Source of the DNA: Candidatus Angelobacter sp.
GTDB lineage: Bacteria; Acidobacteriota; Terriglobia; Terriglobales; Acidobacteriaceae
DNA: 64,000 bases
Reading direction: 5' to 3'
Assembly: GCA_025462835.1 (NCBI GenBank)
Contig: JAOAPH010000039.1
Span: 22,686-86,685, forward strand
This document shows positions 25,949 through 34,589 of this stretch, piece by piece (positions within the stretch are counted from its first letter, which is position 1; each line of letters begins with the position of its first letter). The notes under the pieces were generated by a model, which was not told the DNA's origin, made no database searches, and worked only from the letters and a program-made list of their open reading frames with translations. The position numbers and the translations under genes are program-made.

Positions 25949-26007
25949 ACGAGAATTGGCGAAATGGAGTGAGGGTCATATTCAGGAAGTCGCGGAAGAA
26001 GCCTTAG
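25910..26007 (+). other. probable frameshifted C-terminal extension of the nuclease-like gene
   Basis: With one extra T at the TT of 25910-25911, codons continue as LLRFLSTAIDCTLIGVDENW and then RNGVRVIFRKSRKKP to a TAG at 26005-26007. This ends two bases before the convergent UvrC-like gene (stop at 26010), matching the packing seen at other convergent pairs here. Confidence 0.55.
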
Positions 26008-26009
26008 AT

Positions 26010-27299
26010 TCAACTGTGACTCGGTTCTTCCTTTGCGTCACTCTGCGTCCTTTGCGGTTCGAGCTTTTGCCCTCTTCCGACAAACACTCGTGACACCCCA
26101 TTCAGTATTCTTCGCCACGGCCAATCGGCATCAGTGTCGCGAAAGAAAATTTCACCCACCCGGTTGCTCTTGTAATACCAGCGCTTCAGGATTGCCAACT
26201 GCTCGGCCTGGCTGGCGACAGAAATCTTCCCGCTCGGCTGCAGCGATTCCACCACCTCTCTAAGCCGGACCTCCGGCTTGGGTGCTTCTGCAACGATAAC
26301 TTCAGCACTCGGTTCCAGCGGTACCGGTTGCACCATCAGCGGCTGCGCATAGAACGACGACGATCCCGCCTGCTGCGCGTGTGCCATCCCAAGCACGGAA
26401 AACTCGATTGGCCCGACTATTTGTCCGCCGGCAAACCGGAATACCGCGACGCTGTTGTGCTCAGCCGATGCCGACGGCTGCACAATCAATGCATCCAGCC
26501 GGTCAATGCGACGAATGATCTCATCGCACTCGCGGGCGACAGTCTTAACTTTTTCCACGCGCGTGTGCAGCGCGGCAGCATTCTCAAATTCAAGATCGGT
26601 AGAAGCCTTGTCTCGTTGCGCAGAAATTTCAGAGATGAGCGATTCGCCGCGAGTGTCGAGAAAATCTTGGACTCGCCGCATCTCGGAAAAGTATTCCTCG
26701 TCGGTGCAGCCTTTGAAACACGGCGCCAGGCACATCTTCATTTCCGAATAGATGCATCCGGGAAATGCAGGATCAGGGTTCAGCTCAAACGTGCATCGGC
26801 GAGACTTGAAGAGATCGAGCGCATCATTAAGGAAACGGTCGGCAACGGCGTGCGAGCGAAACGGTCCGTAGTAAACCGATTGCGTGTTCAAAGCTTTTTC
26901 AGCCGACCGCCCCAGCTTGCGCGTCACATACGCGCGTGGATAGGCATTCTCCCAGTGAATGCGTATCAGAGGTGAAAGGTTGAGGCGAAGACGCTTGGTG
27001 TAGGTCTCGGGAAAGATCTTGCGCACTAGCTTATACAGCAGGGCAACGTTCTCGAAATCCGAACCGGTAGACGAGCACTCGATCCCGGCGCAGCGGTCGC
27101 GCAGGTTGAGCCGCTTGCTTTGCGCTTCGGCGGGGGCGAGCAGACGCATGATCCGACGCCGTAGGTTTGCCGCCTTGCTGATGTAAGGCTCGGCATGGGC
27201 ATCATGGCCACGCAGGAGGAAGACGCCTGCGCCATCTGGAATTTGCGCAATGATTTCCCTGTCGCGTTCCGGAGAGAACGGGATGGAATGCGTCAGCAC
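26010..27299 (-). CDS. shortened UvrC-like GIY-YIG protein
   Basis: A 429-residue homolog of the front half of excinuclease subunit UvrC. It has a GIY-YIG-like domain (GAGVFLLRGHDAHAEPYISKAANLRRRI, residues about 24-51), the cysteine cluster around RRCTFELNPDPAFPGCIYSE and MCLAPC that binds an iron-sulfur cluster in UvrC, and a UVR-type coiled segment (DLEFENAAALHTRVEKVK). The RNase H-like second nuclease and HhH domains of UvrC are absent. It may be a Cho-like single-incision nuclease or a regulatory relative. The last 15 residues are encoded by a dispersed intergenic repeat (26025-26060). It is the last gene of a DnaC-like, DUF4184, UvrC-like set. Confidence 0.85.
   Translation of the reverse strand: MLTHSIPFSPERDREIIAQIPDGAGVFLLRGHDAHAEPYISKAANLRRRIMRLLAPAEAQSKRLNLRDRCAGIECSSTGSDFENVALLYKLVRKIFPETYTKRLRLNLSPLIRIHWENAYPRAYVTRKLGRSAEKALNTQSVYYGPFRSHAVADRFLNDALDLFKSRRCTFELNPDPAFPGCIYSEMKMCLAPCFKGCTDEEYFSEMRRVQDFLDTRGESLISEISAQRDKASTDLEFENAAALHTRVEKVKTVARECDEIIRRIDRLDALIVQPSASAEHNSVAVFRFAGGQIVGPIEFSVLGMAHAQQAGSSSFYAQPLMVQPVPLEPSAEVIVAEAPKPEVRLREVVESLQPSGKISVASQAEQLAILKRWYYKSNRVGEIFFRDTDADWPWRRILNGVSRVFVGRGQKLEPQRTQSDAKEEPSHS
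26025..26060. repeat. dispersed CTCTGCGTCC-type repeat, copy 1
   Basis: TTTGCGTCACTCTGCGTCCT followed by TTGCGGTT. Related, diverged copies lie at 36521-36559 and 38471-38510. Here it has become the coding sequence for the C-terminal tail of the UvrC-like protein. Confidence 0.65.
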
Positions 27300-27338
27300 A
27301 ACCTTATGTTATCGGTTTGCAGCGGGGAGGAGCAGTGG

Positions 27339-28154
27339 CTAATCGGAAACCGGCTCAGACTGGCTGTCGAGCAAGAAACGTCGGAAGTGCCAAATCAGGC
27401 TAAAGATAAGAATCTCCAGAGTGAGGATCTTCATTCCGAGGATAGCGCTGTAACCGAGGAAAGCCCGTCCAAAATGCATTGAGAGTGGATTCAGCCAGAG
27501 CCGCGCGACAGATGGCGCAATCGCTCCCGCTGCGAAACTTACCAGCAAGATCATGCGTGTCACCGGAGACAATGAGAGATGCGCGTGCGCAGCCGACTCA
27601 TCCGCGGAAGATTCGCGCAACCACCTGAAATAGTAATACCCGATCAACATCAATCCGATCACACTGCTTACGTATTGCAGCACGTCATAGATGCCGATCT
27701 GCAGTCGCGAAGCGATGATGATGTGTTTTCTTAGGAACCCGAGTTGTTCAACCATCCACCCGCTGTTGTGAGTGAATGAATCCCAAGTGATGTGGCTGGC
27801 TGCGCCCAACAAGATGGAGCCGATGATCTTCGCGAATTGTGCGACGGGAAAGAACGAAAACCCTTCCGCGGCGGGTAGAAGCCTCAACTGGTGCGATGCA
27901 GGAAACAATGAGATCAATGGACGTTTCAAGAATGTGTGGAACAGCCACAACGCAGCCAGACCCAACGGCAGGCAGAAGAAGAACAATCCGGGAAGCGTAT
28001 GTGCGTATGTGCCGAGTCCCACAGGCAGACGATTTCCCAGACGGGGAATGAAATACAACATGTCCGGGGCAAAACTCCCCACGACCAGCGCGGAGAGGAT
28101 GCCGTAGCGTCGAATGGGGATTACAGCTGCGGGATGTGAAAGCGTAAACGGCAT
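27339..28154 (-). CDS. DUF4184-family membrane protein
   Basis: A 271-residue protein with about six membrane helices. The N-terminus MPFTLSHPAAVIPIRRYG and GSFAPDMLYFIP is the DUF4184 signature, with SHITWDSFTHN later, giving a set of His/Asp residues facing one side like membrane-bound hydrolases of the YdjM type. Biochemical function is not known. The gene lies 9 bp after the DnaC-like gene and 39 bp before the UvrC-like gene, so the three are likely one operon. Confidence 0.85.
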   Translation of the reverse strand: MPFTLSHPAAVIPIRRYGILSALVVGSFAPDMLYFIPRLGNRLPVGLGTYAHTLPGLFFFCLPLGLAALWLFHTFLKRPLISLFPASHQLRLLPAAEGFSFFPVAQFAKIIGSILLGAASHITWDSFTHNSGWMVEQLGFLRKHIIIASRLQIGIYDVLQYVSSVIGLMLIGYYYFRWLRESSADESAAHAHLSLSPVTRMILLVSFAAGAIAPSVARLWLNPLSMHFGRAFLGYSAILGMKILTLEILIFSLIWHFRRFLLDSQSEPVSD

Positions 28155-28163
28155 TTGTATTCG

Positions 28164-28952
28164 TTACCTGAAATTTGCACTCTGTACTTGCTGACGAAAA
28201 TCCTTGCCCCGCATATCCACTATCTTGCACATCTCGTGCAGGCGCGAACGCATGCGGTCTCCGATACGATCTCCAAGAGTCAGCGGACGCGCCGTCCTTT
28301 GCAGCTGATCGATCTCGGCGGAGGCAGCGTCTCCGTCAGGATAATTGGTTGTGATTATCGTAGTACGTTTATCGTTGTATCGAGTGTTGATGATCAAGCT
28401 CACCGTGTCCCAAACCCATTCGGAAGGCTTTGCCGCCCCCAGCTCGTCCAGCACCAGCACCTCGGTGTCAAAGACCGGGCGCAAAATCCCCAACTCCGTA
28501 GCATTTACAGATGCGTTGTAGGAATTTTGGATCTGCTTCAACAACTCCCGGTAATCGAAAAATAAACAATCGATTCCCTTCGTCTCGATCAGAGCCTTAA
28601 CTATCCCAACCGCAAGATGCGTCTTGCCCACTCCAATGCTTCCCGTAAACAGCAGTCCCTGACCTTGTATCGGATATTCTTCAACAAACCTGCCCGCATT
28701 CAGCCGCGCATCGGCCAGGCTCTTTGCATGCTTCCCCTCAAATTCTGTGTGAAACGATTCCAACGAGCAATGCTCATACCGTTTCGGGATGCGGGCATTT
28801 GCCAGCAAGCGGTTAGTCTTGGCTCCAATGCGGCAATCGCATCGCGCTACCTGCGGCGACGGCTTTTTGCCGCCCGCCGGCGACGCTTGCGCAGGCAAGG
28901 ATTTCCACCCTGTTCCGCCGCAAACTTTACATTCTGTATCCATTGCTTCCAT
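28164..28952 (-). CDS. DnaC/IstB-like AAA+ ATPase
   Basis: A protein of about 262 residues with an N-terminal zinc-binding Cys set (CKVCGGTGW ... CDCRIG), a Walker A GSIGVGKTHLA (residues about 101-111), Walker B VLVLDELG and the sensor segment TTIITTNYP. This is the helicase-loader-like DnaC/IstB/DnaA-like group, ATPases that remodel DNA-bound complexes. No transposase is adjacent, so it is probably a chromosomal replication or repair accessory protein. ATG at 28952 (MEAMDTECKVC) is preferred over TTG at 28967; the exact start is uncertain. Confidence 0.88.
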   Translation of the reverse strand: MEAMDTECKVCGGTGWKSLPAQASPAGGKKPSPQVARCDCRIGAKTNRLLANARIPKRYEHCSLESFHTEFEGKHAKSLADARLNAGRFVEEYPIQGQGLLFTGSIGVGKTHLAVGIVKALIETKGIDCLFFDYRELLKQIQNSYNASVNATELGILRPVFDTEVLVLDELGAAKPSEWVWDTVSLIINTRYNDKRTTIITTNYPDGDAASAEIDQLQRTARPLTLGDRIGDRMRSRLHEMCKIVDMRGKDFRQQVQSANFR

Positions 28953-29005
28953 TAAACCAGATTCCAAAGGTAATCACGACAGGGGTGGACAAGGTTACTG
29001 CGTAC

Positions 29006-29017
29006 ACGAACGTTCGT
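29006..29017. promoter_or_regulatory. 12-bp perfect palindrome upstream of malate synthase
   Basis: ACGAACGTTCGT lies 156 bp before the malate synthase ATG, in the divergent region with the DnaC-like gene. It is a candidate binding site for a regulator of either gene. A TATAGT -10-like box follows near 29054. Confidence 0.4.
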
Positions 29018-29172
29018 CCGCTTATTATTGGCTACGTTATCACGCCGACCATTGCTATAGTCTTTCCAAAGTTGTGACCCGGGTTGGCGTTTGCTGCCTG
29101 CGTTTTGCTTGCGAGCCATCCTTCGCCAGCCACTTGGTTTCTAAATCATTCGTTCTATTAGAGGCCCTTGAA

Positions 29173-30819
29173 ATGGTTGAAGTCGCCGGAGCTACGCATC
29201 ACGAATTATCGAGACCGACTCTGCGCGGTTTTGAGATTCAGACCGCTCCTCCTTCAGCCGACCTGCCCAAGGGTTTCGCCGAATTCTACGCGCCGCTCCA
29301 TGCCCGCTTCACGCCGTGGCAACAGGAGCTGGCTGCGAAACGAAAAGAAGTTTTAAAGAAATCGCACGAAGGCCATCCACCTGAATATCTGCCGGCTTCT
29401 GAAGCAATCACTTCAAACTGGAAAATCACGCTGCCCGATTGGGTGACCGATCAGCGCAATCAGATGACTGGACCGGCCGATGACGCCGAACTCTGCGTGA
29501 AGATGCTGAACTCCGGCGCACCCGGCGTCATGCTCGACCTCGAAGATTCGATGGCGAATAAGTGGGAGAACCTGCAATCGGGCGTGCTAAACATCCAAGC
29601 GGCGTTGCGCGGCAAACTGACTTACTTTGACGAGAAGCGCAATGCGGAGATCGCCATTAAACCCAGTCCAACGGTGATCTTCACCCGCGCGCGAGGATTG
29701 CACCTCAGTCAGCGCGGCGGATTCGGGGCGAAAACCGCCGCCCCAGCGGAGCTAGGGCGGGGCGACAACAACGAACTGACTTCAGCATCTTTATATGATG
29801 TCGCCCGAGTCGTTTATGAGCTGGACGCGTCCGAGCTGAAGCATCCGCTGTGCTTCTACATCCCGAAATCGGAATCCGCCGACGAGGCGCTTTGGTGGGC
29901 TGATCTCTTCAAGCGCATCGCCCATGAAAAAGGCTGGGAGACTGACTACATCAAGTGCATGGCGCTGGTGGAATCGCATCCGCTGGCATTTCAGATTGAA
30001 GAGTTTCTCTACAACCTGCGCGACCACATCGTCGGCCTAAACCTTGGCCGATGGGATTACATGGCCAGCCTCATCCATTTTAATTTCGAAAACCCTGAGT
30101 GGGTGCTGCCGGACCGCAATACGATCCCGCACGATGTCCGCTTCTTCCAGAACCTGCGCGAGCTGATTCCATCTGTCTGTCACCGCCGTGGAGCCCTGGC
30201 GATCGGCGGCATGACGGCGCTCTATCCCAGCCGCGAAGATGCGGAACTCAACGCGCGCGCACTGGATGTTCTCGCAAAAGACAAAAAGAACGAGGCCAAC
30301 TGTGGCATGGACGGCGCATGGACAGGGCATCCCGATCAGAACCAGATTGCCGTAGCGCAATTTCCCGTGCCCAACCAGTTGGGTGATCCCTCAGGCGCTC
30401 CGGACACCAGCGCGAAGCGATATCCCGATCTTCGTCCTATCCCGAAGGGTGTCGGCAAGCGGACATTTGCGGGCACGCGCGCGGCGATCCGAACGGTGAT
30501 TCGCTATCGCAATGGCGTGCTGAATGGAAAAGGCGCCAGCCTGCTGGATGGCTACATGGAAGATTTGGCAACCGACCGCATCTATCGGCTGATGATCGCA
30601 CAACGCATTCGTCATGCGGATAGGGTCGAGGTTTTGGATGAAAACGAAGGCGGCAAACCGGTGAAGCACACGCCGGAGCTGGTTTCGCGACTGTTCAACG
30701 AGGAACTGGAAAAGATCTTGCGCGCACCCGGGAAAGACCTGGGGACAGCGGAGACTTTTACCCGAGCCCGTCAGATCAGTGAGGCCATGATCCTGAACCG
30801 TGAGTTCGACCCAATTTAA
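29173..30819 (+). CDS. aceB: malate synthase
   Basis: From the ATG at 29173 the protein has 548 residues, normal for malate synthase A; an open frame reaching back to 28789 overlaps the opposite gene and is not used. It condenses glyoxylate with acetyl-CoA to malate. Recognisable segments are FAEFYAPLHARFTPWQQELA, PGVMLDLEDSMANKWENL, RARGLHLSQ and GGMTALYPSR. The product of isocitrate lyase, encoded 17 bp downstream, is its substrate, so the two genes form the glyoxylate bypass operon that allows growth on acetate or fatty acids. Confidence 0.95.
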   Translation: MVEVAGATHHELSRPTLRGFEIQTAPPSADLPKGFAEFYAPLHARFTPWQQELAAKRKEVLKKSHEGHPPEYLPASEAITSNWKITLPDWVTDQRNQMTGPADDAELCVKMLNSGAPGVMLDLEDSMANKWENLQSGVLNIQAALRGKLTYFDEKRNAEIAIKPSPTVIFTRARGLHLSQRGGFGAKTAAPAELGRGDNNELTSASLYDVARVVYELDASELKHPLCFYIPKSESADEALWWADLFKRIAHEKGWETDYIKCMALVESHPLAFQIEEFLYNLRDHIVGLNLGRWDYMASLIHFNFENPEWVLPDRNTIPHDVRFFQNLRELIPSVCHRRGALAIGGMTALYPSREDAELNARALDVLAKDKKNEANCGMDGAWTGHPDQNQIAVAQFPVPNQLGDPSGAPDTSAKRYPDLRPIPKGVGKRTFAGTRAAIRTVIRYRNGVLNGKGASLLDGYMEDLATDRIYRLMIAQRIRHADRVEVLDENEGGKPVKHTPELVSRLFNEELEKILRAPGKDLGTAETFTRARQISEAMILNREFDPI

Positions 30820-30836
30820 TAATCGAGGCAATCACA

Positions 30837-32066
30837 ATGATCGTTAATGAAAAAGTGAACGGTACTGAGAAAGATGCGAAGGCCGTATCCGTAAAATTTC
30901 CAAAGATAACTGTAACCGGAAACGACGTCTCAGGCGGAATGGAGTTGATGGATTCGCCGCTGCTGCCGCCCGGATTCAAAGTCCCGACCAGCCGCAACGT
31001 GCATCCCAGCACGCGAATGCGCCAACTGCTGAAGACCGAGCCGTTTCTCTTCGGCCCCGGCGTCTATGAACCCATGACCGCGCAACTGGTGATGTACTAC
31101 GGATTCAAGGCGGTTTACTTCAGCGGATATTCATTCGCGATGGGCCATCTGGGCACCACGGACATGGACCTCTACTCCGGGCCGGAGATCGCCGACGCTG
31201 CCCGACGAACGGTGAGCGGATTGCGCAAGTTTCAATTGACGCAGGCGGTGGGCGATCCGGAGAAGGGTGTCGCGCCCAAGCATTTACACATCCCTCCCGT
31301 CATCGTGGATATGGATGGTGGTTACGGCAACATCTTCAATGTGCAGCGGACGACGGAGCTTTATGTCCAGGCCGGAGTCGCCGCCGCGCACCTCGAAGAC
31401 CAAGTCCTGCCAAAGCGCTGCGGACACATCGGCGGGAAGGCGCTGATTCCAACGAACGAAATGATCGGCAAGCTGCGCATGGCGCGCGCCGTCGCCAATG
31501 ATTGCGGCAATCCGGACTTCGTTATCATCGCGCGCACCGACGGTGTCAGTGCAGTGGACGCGCCGGAGTCGGCTCGCGGCATCGATCTCGCCATCGAGCG
31601 CGGATTGCGATATCTGGACAGCGGTATCCCGGATCTTCTCTGGTGCGAATTCTCGACCGCCGATCGCGGTCCTGTCGAAAAGTTCAGCCGTGAGATCAGG
31701 AAGCGTTTTCCGCAAGCGAACTTCGCTTTCAACTATTCCTCCAGCTTCAAATGGTTTAATGACGCGAATCCGATGAAGTTCACTGACCTCGCCGACCTCG
31801 GTGTGAAATTCCTATTCATCACGCTGGGCGCGCAACACGCAAATGCGCATGGCGTGAGCGTGCTGTTGCAGGAGATGTCCGTCCACCAGGAACAGGGATA
31901 TATCGAGTTGCAAAAGAAAGAATGGGACGACAGCGGCGACTTCCCGTCGAAGAGCCACCACTTCTTCTCCGGAGTGCCTTATCACCATCTCGTCGGCAAG
32001 ATGTATGACGCAGCGCGATTGGGCAAGGAGTTTGTCGAGGAGTTGGCGGAAGATAAAGTGGTTTAG
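30837..32066 (+). CDS. aceA: isocitrate lyase
   Basis: A 409-residue enzyme cleaving isocitrate to glyoxylate and succinate. The active-site signature LPKRCGHIGGK places the catalytic Cys at residue 195, the same number as in E. coli, with VDMDGGYGN and ARTDGVSAVDA metal and substrate-binding segments nearby. The length is a little shorter than E. coli AceA (434). It follows aceB after 17 bp. A strong terminator lies 22 bp after the stop, closing the aceBA operon. Confidence 0.95.
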   Translation: MIVNEKVNGTEKDAKAVSVKFPKITVTGNDVSGGMELMDSPLLPPGFKVPTSRNVHPSTRMRQLLKTEPFLFGPGVYEPMTAQLVMYYGFKAVYFSGYSFAMGHLGTTDMDLYSGPEIADAARRTVSGLRKFQLTQAVGDPEKGVAPKHLHIPPVIVDMDGGYGNIFNVQRTTELYVQAGVAAAHLEDQVLPKRCGHIGGKALIPTNEMIGKLRMARAVANDCGNPDFVIIARTDGVSAVDAPESARGIDLAIERGLRYLDSGIPDLLWCEFSTADRGPVEKFSREIRKRFPQANFAFNYSSSFKWFNDANPMKFTDLADLGVKFLFITLGAQHANAHGVSVLLQEMSVHQEQGYIELQKKEWDDSGDFPSKSHHFFSGVPYHHLVGKMYDAARLGKEFVEELAEDKVV

Positions 32067-32087
32067 ATCAGAAGCGGTTCTAAGCGA

Positions 32088-32113
32088 GGGCGCGAGTAAT
32101 CGCGCCCTTTTTC
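32088..32113 (+). terminator. rho-independent terminator of aceBA
   Basis: GGGCGCGA, loop GTAA, TCGCGCCC (32088-32107), followed by TTTTTC. Confidence 0.9.
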
Positions 32114-32173
32114 TTGTCGCTTGACTTACAATCTTTGCTCTTCGTAAATAGCTGCTTCAGGAGAGTTTGTTGA

Positions 32174-33793
32174 ATGTCAAAGAACGAGTCAGCGCTCAAT
32201 CGTCGTGATTTCCTTTCCACCAGCCTCGCCGTGGGTGCAGCGCTGGCAATTCCTTCTGCGGCGACTGCGCAGGGAACTGCCTACGAAGCTCCAGCACCGT
32301 TCGAACTGGACGAAGCAACCATCTCGGTTCTTCAGAGTGGCATGAAATCAGGCAAATACAGTGCGCGTTCACTGACGCAAAAATATCTGCAGCGCATTGT
32401 AGATAATGACAAACGAACCATCAACGCAGTCCTTGAAACTAATCCTGATGCCCTCGCCATAGCCGACGAGCTTGATCGCGAGCTGAAGGCAAAAGGCCCG
32501 CGTGGCCCGCTGCACGGCATTCCTGTTCTGATCAAGGACAACATCGATACCGCCGACAAGATGATGACCACCGCCGGCTCGCTTGCCTTGCTCGGCTCCA
32601 TCGCCCCAGCCGATTCGTTTGTCGCGCAGAGGTTGCGCCAGGCCGGCGCTATCATTCTCGGCAAGACCAATCTTTCTGAATGGGCGAACATCCGTTCAAG
32701 CCATTCCAGCAGCGGTTGGAGCGGACGCGGCGGCCAGACCAGAAATCCTTACGCGCTCGATCGCAATCCTTGCGGCTCAAGTTCCGGCACCGGCGCCGCC
32801 GTATCCGGAAATTTTTGCGTTGCCGGTATCGGATCGGAGACGGATGGTTCCATCGTGTGTCCATCGTCCGCGAATGGCATCGTCGGTATTAAGCCGACAC
32901 TCGGTGCAGTAAGCCGCGCGGGCATCATCCCCATCTCTCACAGCCAGGACACCGCCGGTCCCATGGCGCGCACGGTCACGGATGCCGCCCTCTTGTTGGG
33001 CGCTCTTACCGGCGCCGATCCACGCGATCCAGTAACCAGTGAAGGTAAGGGCAAGACTGATTCGGACTACACGCAATTCCTCAATCGCAATGGTCTGAAG
33101 AATGCCCGCATCGGCGTGCTGCGCAAACTCTTCGGCTTCAGTGACGCGGTGGATGATCTGATGTCCGCCTCGATTGAAGTGATGAAACACGAAGGCGCGG
33201 AGATCATCGACCCGATCGAGATCGATTCCATCGGCAAACTCGACGACTCCGAACTGGAAGTCCTGCTCACCGAACTCAAAGCCGATTTGAACTCTTACCT
33301 CTCCACACTCCCGCCATCGGTGAAGGTTCGCACGCTGAAAGATGTGATCGAGTTCAATGAGCGCAACAAAGAGAAAGAGATGAAGTACTTCGGCCAGGAC
33401 CTTTTCCTGAAGGCCGAAGCCAAGGGCCCGCTCACCAGCAAGGCATATACAGAGGCGCTGGCACAAAATCGAAAGCTATCGCGCGAACAAGGCATCGATG
33501 CCGTCATGAACAAGCACAAACTGGACGCCATCATTGCTCCCACCGGCGGCCCCGCGTGGCTGACCGACCTCGCCACCGGCGACCACTTTTCCGGTGGCAG
33601 TTCGCAATTGCCGGCAATGGCTGGCTATCCCAATATCAATGTCCCTGCGGGATATTCTTTCGGGTTGCCGGTTGGCATCTCGTTCTTCGGCCGCGCCTGG
33701 AGCGAGCCAAAGTTGATCGCCATCACATACGCCTTTGAACAGGCGACACAGCACCGGAAGGCGCCGCGGTTTCTATCTACCGTGGCGTTGTAG
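32174..33793 (+). CDS. Tat-exported amidase of the amidase-signature family
   Basis: A 539-residue protein. The N-terminus NRRDFLSTSLAVGAALAIPS is a twin-arginine export signal. The amidase-signature catalytic triad is visible as Lys in VLIKDNIDTADKM (residue about 118) and the serines in GSSSGTGAAVSGN (residues about 200-212). It should hydrolyse an amide, probably in the periplasm; related proteins act on peptide amides or aryl amides, and substrate is not predictable. The later segment AMAGYPNINVPAGYSFGLPV is family-typical. No neighbour suggests a pathway. Confidence 0.93.
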   Translation: MSKNESALNRRDFLSTSLAVGAALAIPSAATAQGTAYEAPAPFELDEATISVLQSGMKSGKYSARSLTQKYLQRIVDNDKRTINAVLETNPDALAIADELDRELKAKGPRGPLHGIPVLIKDNIDTADKMMTTAGSLALLGSIAPADSFVAQRLRQAGAIILGKTNLSEWANIRSSHSSSGWSGRGGQTRNPYALDRNPCGSSSGTGAAVSGNFCVAGIGSETDGSIVCPSSANGIVGIKPTLGAVSRAGIIPISHSQDTAGPMARTVTDAALLLGALTGADPRDPVTSEGKGKTDSDYTQFLNRNGLKNARIGVLRKLFGFSDAVDDLMSASIEVMKHEGAEIIDPIEIDSIGKLDDSELEVLLTELKADLNSYLSTLPPSVKVRTLKDVIEFNERNKEKEMKYFGQDLFLKAEAKGPLTSKAYTEALAQNRKLSREQGIDAVMNKHKLDAIIAPTGGPAWLTDLATGDHFSGGSSQLPAMAGYPNINVPAGYSFGLPVGISFFGRAWSEPKLIAITYAFEQATQHRKAPRFLSTVAL

Positions 33794-33810
33794 TAAGGCA
33801 TGGAGTCTAG

Positions 33811-33999
33811 CTAGCTAGCCTTCTTCACGGCTCGGGCATTTTTGGGCATTTTGGTCTTGATGCTTTTGGCGAGTTGTCGTGCTCTTTCAAACAAGCGTTG
33901 AGTGGCGGCGAATGTGATTTCCGTCTGCTTCCTGAGCTCACGCGATCTCTGTTGGGTAGCCTGTGCTTGTTCAACGAGCGGTTTTCTCTCAAAGGCCAT
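33811..33999 (-). CDS. small basic coiled-coil-like hypothetical protein
   Basis: A 62-residue frame that predicts a single long helix (ERKPLVEQAQATQQRSRELR) and a Lys-rich tail (KTKMPKNARAVKKAS). A GGAGG lies about 13 nt before the ATG, longer than ideal. It fills a gap after the amidase. Coding status is uncertain and no family is recognised. Confidence 0.4.
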   Translation of the reverse strand: MAFERKPLVEQAQATQQRSRELRKQTEITFAATQRLFERARQLAKSIKTKMPKNARAVKKAS

Positions 34000-34213
34000 C
34001 GGTCATAAGAGCCTCCGGTCTCTTATCGTCCAAAACCTGTTTGTTAATCGATTAAACTGCTGCACATCGCAGCAAAGCAGTGAGCAGTCACCAATGAGGG
34101 TCGTGAGTAAGCAGAGTAGATGGTTGAAAGCGTGAGTTGGTTGTAGCTTTTGGCAATATTCGCGGCCATCGAATTGCTACAGTGTGGAAATCGATGTTGG
34201 GCTTCCTCTAGCC
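34000..34213. other. gene-free stretch before rpmE
   Basis: The stretch between the small ORF and the rpmE promoter contains no convincing ORF, RNA gene or repeat that I can see. Confidence 0.6.
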
Positions 34214-34243
34214 TTGCCCTATTCTGCTGAATTCCTGTAAACT
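34214..34243 (+). promoter_or_regulatory. candidate promoter of rpmE
   Basis: TTGCCC (34214-34219) and TAAACT (34238-34243) with an 18-bp spacer, leaving a leader of about 100 nt before the rpmE ATG. Confidence 0.5.
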
Positions 34244-34319
34244 GATGTATTGCGGGTGAGCGACTAGTGCGCGCTGTACCGCGCGTCACAAGGCGCGAGG
34301 GTGAAGCGGTTTGCCGCGG

Positions 34320-34343
34320 AACCCTGTAATAAACGAAAGGGTT
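34320..34343 (+). promoter_or_regulatory. leader hairpin before rpmE
   Basis: AACCCT (34320-34325) and AGGGTT (34338-34343) can pair around a 12-nt loop just before the ribosome-binding site, so the structure could influence rpmE translation. No known riboswitch class is recognised. Confidence 0.35.
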
Positions 34344-34351
34344 ATCAGGTC

Positions 34352-34570
34352 ATGAAGGCTGCTATTCATCCAACATATGAACCGATACGCGTTCATTGCG
34401 CGTGCGGCAACAATTTCACTACGCGTTCCACGCACAAGGGCGACATCTCCGTGGAAATCTGCTCCAACTGCCATCCGTTTTTCACCGGCAAACAGAAGCT
34501 GGTCGACACCGCGGGTCGAGTCGAGCGCTTCCGTCGCAAGTACGCCAAGGCGGACGCGAAAAAGGCCTAA
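34352..34570 (+). CDS. rpmE: 50S ribosomal protein L31 (zinc type)
   Basis: A 72-residue L31 starting at ATG 34352 after CAGGT. The four zinc ligands are Cys16, Cys18, Cys37 and Cys40 (HCACGN ... EICSNCHPF), the same positions as E. coli L31. [16 protein letters not shown] completes the signature. It is a structural protein bridging the ribosomal subunits; the zinc form is often replaced by a Cys-free paralog under zinc limitation. A bidirectional terminator separates it from mscL. Confidence 0.96.
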   Translation: MKAAIHPTYEPIRVHCACGNNFTTRSTHKGDISVEICSNCHPFFTGKQKLVDTAGRVERFRRKYAKADAKKA

Positions 34571-34589
34571 TCAAAGTCTGGAGTTCTGC

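Noticed and set aside
28164..28952. An IstB-type transposition helper marking an insertion sequence
   Set aside because: There is no transposase gene or terminal inverted repeat nearby, and the protein has a DnaC-like zinc-binding N-terminus.
28789..29172. An N-terminal extension of malate synthase
   Set aside because: The frame overlaps the divergent DnaC-like gene, and the family N-terminus begins after the ATG at 29173.
32777..33466. A 229-codon minus-strand ORF opposite the amidase
   Set aside because: Shadow of the amidase reading frame; the amidase has full catalytic motifs.
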